Shown: positions 6,133-8,840 of the stretch, one piece after another | How the letters are laid out: each line of letters opens with the position of its first letter | How positions within the stretch are numbered: the stretch's first letter is position 1 | From: Candidatus Symbiobacter sp. | GTDB lineage: Bacteria; Pseudomonadota; Alphaproteobacteria; Elsterales; Elsteraceae | Length of the DNA stretch: 8,840 nucleotides | Direction of reading: 5' to 3' | Assembly: GCA_030054015.1 (NCBI GenBank) | Contig: JASGCR010000075.1 | Location: 1-8,840, forward strand | The notes under the pieces: model-generated | The model's input: only the letters and a program-made list of their open reading frames with translations | Told to the model about the DNA's origin: nothing | Databases searched by the model: none | Position numbers and translations under genes: made by a program

Positions 6133-7188
6133 ATGAAAACGAAATATAAATTGTTGGACGTGTACCAAAAAAATCGTTGGTTAATTTTGGGATTCGTCAT
6201 AATTTTACTGACGGTATTTGCCGCGCGTTATTTGTTGCCCGGCCGCAATACCGTGCTGACCTCTAACCCGGTGGTCGGGGGGGCGTTTACCTTGGTTGAT
6301 ACCAACAACCATATCATCCATGAAAGCGATTTTCGCGGCAAGGCGATGCTGGTCTTTTTTGGGTACACCCATTGCCCGGATATTTGCCCGGCGACTTTGA
6401 CCACCATCACCGCCGCGTTGGATAAATTGCCCGCCTATCAAAGCAAAATTGCCCCGATTTTTATCACGGTCGATCCCGCCCGTGATACGACGGCAGTAAT
6501 GGCCGACTATTTGAAAAATTTTCATTCCTCTTTTATTGGGCTGACCGGCAGTCAGGCGCAAATAGACGAGGCAACGAAAAATTGGAAAATTTACGCCCAA
6601 GCCGTGGATGTCGCAAAAACCTCCAAACATGAGGGCAAAGAAGCCAAAGACACCACCCAGGAAACCGCCAAAAATGAGGGCAATGCGGTTAAAGAACAAG
6701 CCGAACCAGGGGCGAATAAGTCAAAAGAATCGGCTAAAACCGCGCTTGATGCCACCAAACATGCGGCTGAAAAAAGTTATGACACTGCCAAGGATAACTC
6801 GAAAAATTCTGTCGATACGGTAAAAAAATCCGCCGAGAAAGATTTGCAAATCGCCAAACAAGCATCTGAAAAAGCCTGGAAAACGACCAAGGAAACCGCC
6901 GAAAAAGCCACCGATGCCACCAAACATGCGGCTGAGAAGACCTATGATACGGCAAAGTCGGCTTTGACGACCGCAGCAAAGGACACAAAAAATACTCTCG
7001 ATTCTGCGAAGGAAAAGGAGCATAAGATGGATGCGGATGTGAATGCTCAATCAGGGACAATGCTGATGGATCATTCGGCTCCGGTTTATTTTGTCGATGA
7101 ACAGGGACAATTGATCACGATTTTCGCCCCTGGCGTCACCGAGGAAGAAATGACACGGCAAATCGCGCAGCATTTTAAACAAGGCTGA
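6133..7188 (+). CDS. Membrane-anchored SCO1/SenC copper protein with LEA-like repeat insert
   Basis: SCO proteins are thioredoxin-fold copper chaperones or thiol reductases that serve the CuA site of cytochrome c oxidase on the outer face of the inner membrane. The protein has an N-terminal anchor helix (about 17-35) followed by the fold at about 47-158. The copper-binding CPDIC motif (C81, C85) and TVDPARDT (112-119) are present. The closing segment has the DHS motif with the third copper ligand, H314, then PVYFVDEQGQL. At 351 residues it is far longer than the usual 190-220. The excess is a Lys/Ala/Thr/Glu-rich hydrophilic region (about 159-307) placed between the fold and the histidine. 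All catalytic residues are kept, so it is probably functional. AAGGA at 6126-6130 precedes the ATG, with tight spacing. It probably shares a transcript with cobB, 7 bp downstream. No CuA oxidase gene is in view, so the true client is unknown. Confidence 0.93.
   Translation: MKTKYKLLDVYQKNRWLILGFVIILLTVFAARYLLPGRNTVLTSNPVVGGAFTLVDTNNHIIHESDFRGKAMLVFFGYTHCPDICPATLTTITAALDKLPAYQSKIAPIFITVDPARDTTAVMADYLKNFHSSFIGLTGSQAQIDEATKNWKIYAQAVDVAKTSKHEGKEAKDTTQETAKNEGNAVKEQAEPGANKSKESAKTALDATKHAAEKSYDTAKDNSKNSVDTVKKSAEKDLQIAKQASEKAWKTTKETAEKATDATKHAAEKTYDTAKSALTTAAKDTKNTLDSAKEKEHKMDADVNAQSGTMLMDHSAPVYFVDEQGQLITIFAPGVTEEEMTRQIAQHFKQG
6631..7026 (+). repeat. Coding 11-residue (33-bp) repeats, LEA/apolipoprotein-like
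   Basis: Residues 167-298 of the SCO protein divide, without gaps, into twelve 11-mers. The best are in residues 200-276, for example AAEKSYDTAKD, SAEKDLQIAKQ and TAEKATDATKH. The consensus is (S/T/A)-A-E-K-x-x-D-x-(A/T)-K-x, with Lys at position 10 in ten of twelve units. An 11-residue period with Ala, Lys and Glu is the hallmark of group 3 LEA proteins and of apolipoprotein-type amphipathic helices. Units 206-220 and 261-275 are nearly identical and lie exactly 55 residues (165 bp, five units) apart. A long amphipathic helix or a disordered chain is expected. Confidence 0.85.
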
Positions 7189-7195
7189 TCGGATT

Positions 7196-8539
7196 ATGAT
7201 TGATGGGCTTATCATTGCGGCACCGAGTTCGGGAAACGGCAAAACCGTGGTCACGGTTGGGCTGTTACGGGCTTTGCTAAGACGGGGTGTTGCCGTGTGT
7301 GGTGCCAAGGTAGGCCCCGATTACATTGATCCGACGTTTCACACGTTTTCCGCCAAAAAAACCGCCCTTAATCTTGATGAATGGGCGATGCGGCCAGCCC
7401 TTCGGGCCATGATGCTCGAAGCCGTTGGCGGGGAATCGTCGTTAATGATTGCCGAGGGGACGATGGGTCTATATGACGGCATCGGCCCCTTGGGAATCGG
7501 TTCGACGGCGGATTTAGCCATGTCGGTGGGCTGGCCGGTGGTTTTGGTGGTGGATGCCAGGGGGGCTTCGACCTCGGTCGCCGTGTTGTTGCAAGGCTTT
7601 GCCAAATTCCGCGATCAGGTGAATTTGGTCGGGGTGATTGCCAATCGGGTGGGCAGCGCAACCCATGCCGAGTTAATCCGCAACGCCTGCCACCACATCA
7701 CGCCCGACATAAAGTTTTTGGGGGCTTTGCCGCGCGATGAGCGTTTGGTGCTGCCCTCCCGCTATTTGGGGCTGGTGCAGGCGGTCGAGCATCCCGATCT
7801 TGAAGATTTTATCGATGATACCGCCAATGCGGTTGAGCGTGGCATTAATTTGGATTTACTGCTTAGCCTCGCCACCCCGGCCAAAATGTCCCAAGATTTT
7901 ATGGCGAGTCCGCCTTTGCCGCCTTTGGGGCAACGCATTGCGGTTGCGCGTGATGCGGCGTTTGGCTTTGCCTATCCATTTATTATTTCGTCCTGGCGGG
8001 CGGCGGGGGCCGAAATTGCGTTTTTCTCCCCCATGATGGACGAGGCCCCTGATCCCAATTGTGATGCGGTTTACCTGTGTGGCGGTTACCCCGAATTGCA
8101 CATTAGCCGCATCGCCCACGCCCATAAATTTCGGGCCGGCATGAAGGCCGCCGTTGATCGCGGAGCCTTTGTCTATGGCGAATGCGGCGGTTATATGGTG
8201 TTGGGCCAGGCTTTGATTGATGCGGGCGGGGTGGCGCATGAAATGCTGGGCATGTTGCCGCTCATCAGCTCGTTTGCGGATCGGCGGCTGCATTTGGGAT
8301 ACCGGCGGGCTATGGCTGGGAAATCCTCGATTTTGGGACGGCAAGGCGCGTATTTCCGTGGCCATGAATTTCATTATGCCGGCATCGTCCAAGAAAATCC
8401 CGATGACGCGCTGTTTGATGTGAATGACGCGCTGGGCAATTCTATCGGCAAATCCGGCCTCATTCGCGGGCGGGTCTTGGGATCATTTATCCATTTAATT
8501 GATCACGAAACCGTGCCGACAAAAAAATTCGGTAATTAG
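7196..8539 (+). CDS. cobB: Cobyrinate/hydrogenobyrinate a,c-diamide synthase
   Basis: This enzyme (CobB in the aerobic pathway, CbiA in the anaerobic one) uses glutamine and ATP to amidate the a and c side chains of the corrin ring. The N-terminal dethiobiotin-synthetase-like ATPase has its P-loop at 9-18 (APSSGNGKTV), KVGPDYIDP at 38-46 and AEGTMGLYDG at 86-95. The C-terminal class I glutaminase-like domain has VYLCGGYPELH (292-302), nucleophile C330 in YGECGGY, and GHEFHY (389-394). H433 in GSFIHL fits the catalytic histidine position. The length of 447 is typical. The start ATG lies 7 bp after the SCO stop; only a weak GGA precedes it. Sequence alone does not decide whether the substrate carries cobalt, but the presence of CbiD favours cobyrinate. 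The stop codon directly abuts a mobile-element end at 8540, so the last residues may have been reshaped. Confidence 0.96.
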   Translation: MIDGLIIAAPSSGNGKTVVTVGLLRALLRRGVAVCGAKVGPDYIDPTFHTFSAKKTALNLDEWAMRPALRAMMLEAVGGESSLMIAEGTMGLYDGIGPLGIGSTADLAMSVGWPVVLVVDARGASTSVAVLLQGFAKFRDQVNLVGVIANRVGSATHAELIRNACHHITPDIKFLGALPRDERLVLPSRYLGLVQAVEHPDLEDFIDDTANAVERGINLDLLLSLATPAKMSQDFMASPPLPPLGQRIAVARDAAFGFAYPFIISSWRAAGAEIAFFSPMMDEAPDPNCDAVYLCGGYPELHISRIAHAHKFRAGMKAAVDRGAFVYGECGGYMVLGQALIDAGGVAHEMLGMLPLISSFADRRLHLGYRRAMAGKSSILGRQGAYFRGHEFHYAGIVQENPDDALFDVNDALGNSIGKSGLIRGRVLGSFIHLIDHETVPTKKFGN

Positions 8540-8557
8540 GACTTATTCAGTGTTGCC
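8540..8557. repeat. Solitary terminal inverted repeat of the E-family
   Basis: GACTTATTCAGTGTTGCC has the inward sequence of a right element end; its reverse complement shares CTGAATAAGTC with the E1 end. TTAA follows at 8558-8561. No matching left end was found in cobB upstream, so this is an orphan end, probably left by deletion. It starts at the base after the cobB stop. Confidence 0.55.
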
Positions 8558-8561
8558 TTAA

Positions 8562-8728
8562 GGATACTCCGACAAGTCTCAAAAAAAAATTGGCATTTGC
8601 GAGCGGCGAAGCCGCGAAGCAATCCAGTAACATCCTGAAATTGCTAGATTTTTCTGGATTGCTTCGCGGCTACGCCGCTCGCAAATGCGCCTCTCTTGTG
8701 GCAAAAAAGTGACTTGTTCGGAGGTTCC
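8562..8728. repeat. Palindromic MITE-like element E3, same subtype as E2
   Basis: A 167-bp element between TTAA copies at 8558-8561 and 8729-8732. The ends are GGATACTCCGACAAGTC (8562-8578) and GACTTGTTCGGAGGTTCC (8711-8728), imperfect inverted repeats. The core is a nearly perfect hairpin: 8593-8627 pairs with 8654-8688 at 34 of 35 positions, around a 26-nt loop (8628-8653). That loop matches the E2 loop (5987-6012) at 22 of 26 positions. The left arm also contains a small nested hairpin (GCGGC, GAA, GCCGC, 8603-8615). There is no coding capacity. It may terminate the cobB transcript. Confidence 0.87.
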
Positions 8729-8732
8729 TTAA

Positions 8733-8840
8733 GAAGGTCTGATTAAGTTGTACTGACCCCCCCTTCCTGCTTAGGAAGGGGGGGAAACCTATCCTTGGCG
8801 GCTTGCCGCCTAGGATAGGTCGGGGGGGTTGGTGATGGTA
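8733..8840. repeat. Left part of MITE-like element E4 (G/C-run subtype), cut by window end
   Basis: After TTAA (8729-8732) comes GAAGGTCTGATTAAGTTG, a family end lacking one G. Next come C7-TTCCTGCTTAGGAA-G7 (8757-8784), a 16-bp-armed hairpin (8787-8802/8805-8820, one mismatch, loop TT), and G7-TTGGTGATG (8822-8837). The order C-run, stem-loop, G-run, hairpin slot, G7-TTGGTGATG is the same as in the left arm of E1 (28-105). Only the hairpin in the slot differs. The right half should lie beyond the window. Confidence 0.75.

Noticed and set aside
6205..6699. 164-codon minus-strand ORF opposite the SCO gene
   Set aside because: It is antisense to intact SCO1 motifs and its composition is a mirror of that gene.
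8540..8840. A gene after cobB
   Set aside because: The whole 301-bp tail is accounted for by element ends and palindromes, and no plausible coding frame is seen.

Overview
The window looks like a stretch of an alphaproteobacterial chromosome. The flagellin has the alphaproteobacterial N-terminal signature (SINTN ... RVSTG ... DNGAVF) and is followed by cobalamin genes. The lineage call is an inference from protein style; there is no rRNA, tRNA or other marker here. I cannot name a genus.

Layout, left to right. A complete palindromic repeat element (E1, 2-246) lies downstream of a leftward operon containing cydP-like and cydA (cytochrome bd oxidase); cydB is not in the window. A 262-bp divergent region follows, with a good sigma70-like promoter for a rightward flagellin gene that has a poly-glycine linker. 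The flagellin converges on a leftward cbiD (cobalt-precorrin-5B C1-methyltransferase). Across a 55-bp divergent gap, cobA (uroporphyrinogen-III C-methyltransferase) is read rightward from a TTG start. A second element (E2, 5911-6104) separates cobA from a membrane-anchored SCO1/SenC-type copper protein, and cobB/cbiA (a,c-diamide synthase) follows 7 bp after it. The right edge holds a solitary element end, a complete element (E3, 8562-8728) and the beginning of another (E4, from 8733). No transposase, CRISPR array, cobalamin riboswitch or structural RNA gene was seen.

How the genes fit together. CobA makes precorrin-2 at the siroheme/B12 branch point, CbiD methylates C1 during ring contraction, and CobB/CbiA amidates the finished corrin ring, so three steps of B12 synthesis sit together. 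The SCO-type protein and the bd oxidase both belong to aerobic/microaerobic respiration, but nothing shows that they act together.

Two things stand out. First, the SCO1 protein carries a roughly 150-residue hydrophilic insert built from about twelve 11-residue LEA/apolipoprotein-like repeats, placed directly before the copper-ligand histidine, where ordinary SCO proteins have a short loop. Second, the intergenic palindromes form a family of transposase-less mobile elements. They have IS5-like terminal inverted repeats and 4-bp YTAR target duplications (TTAA, CTAA). Inside, a conserved stem framework holds a different small hairpin in each copy.
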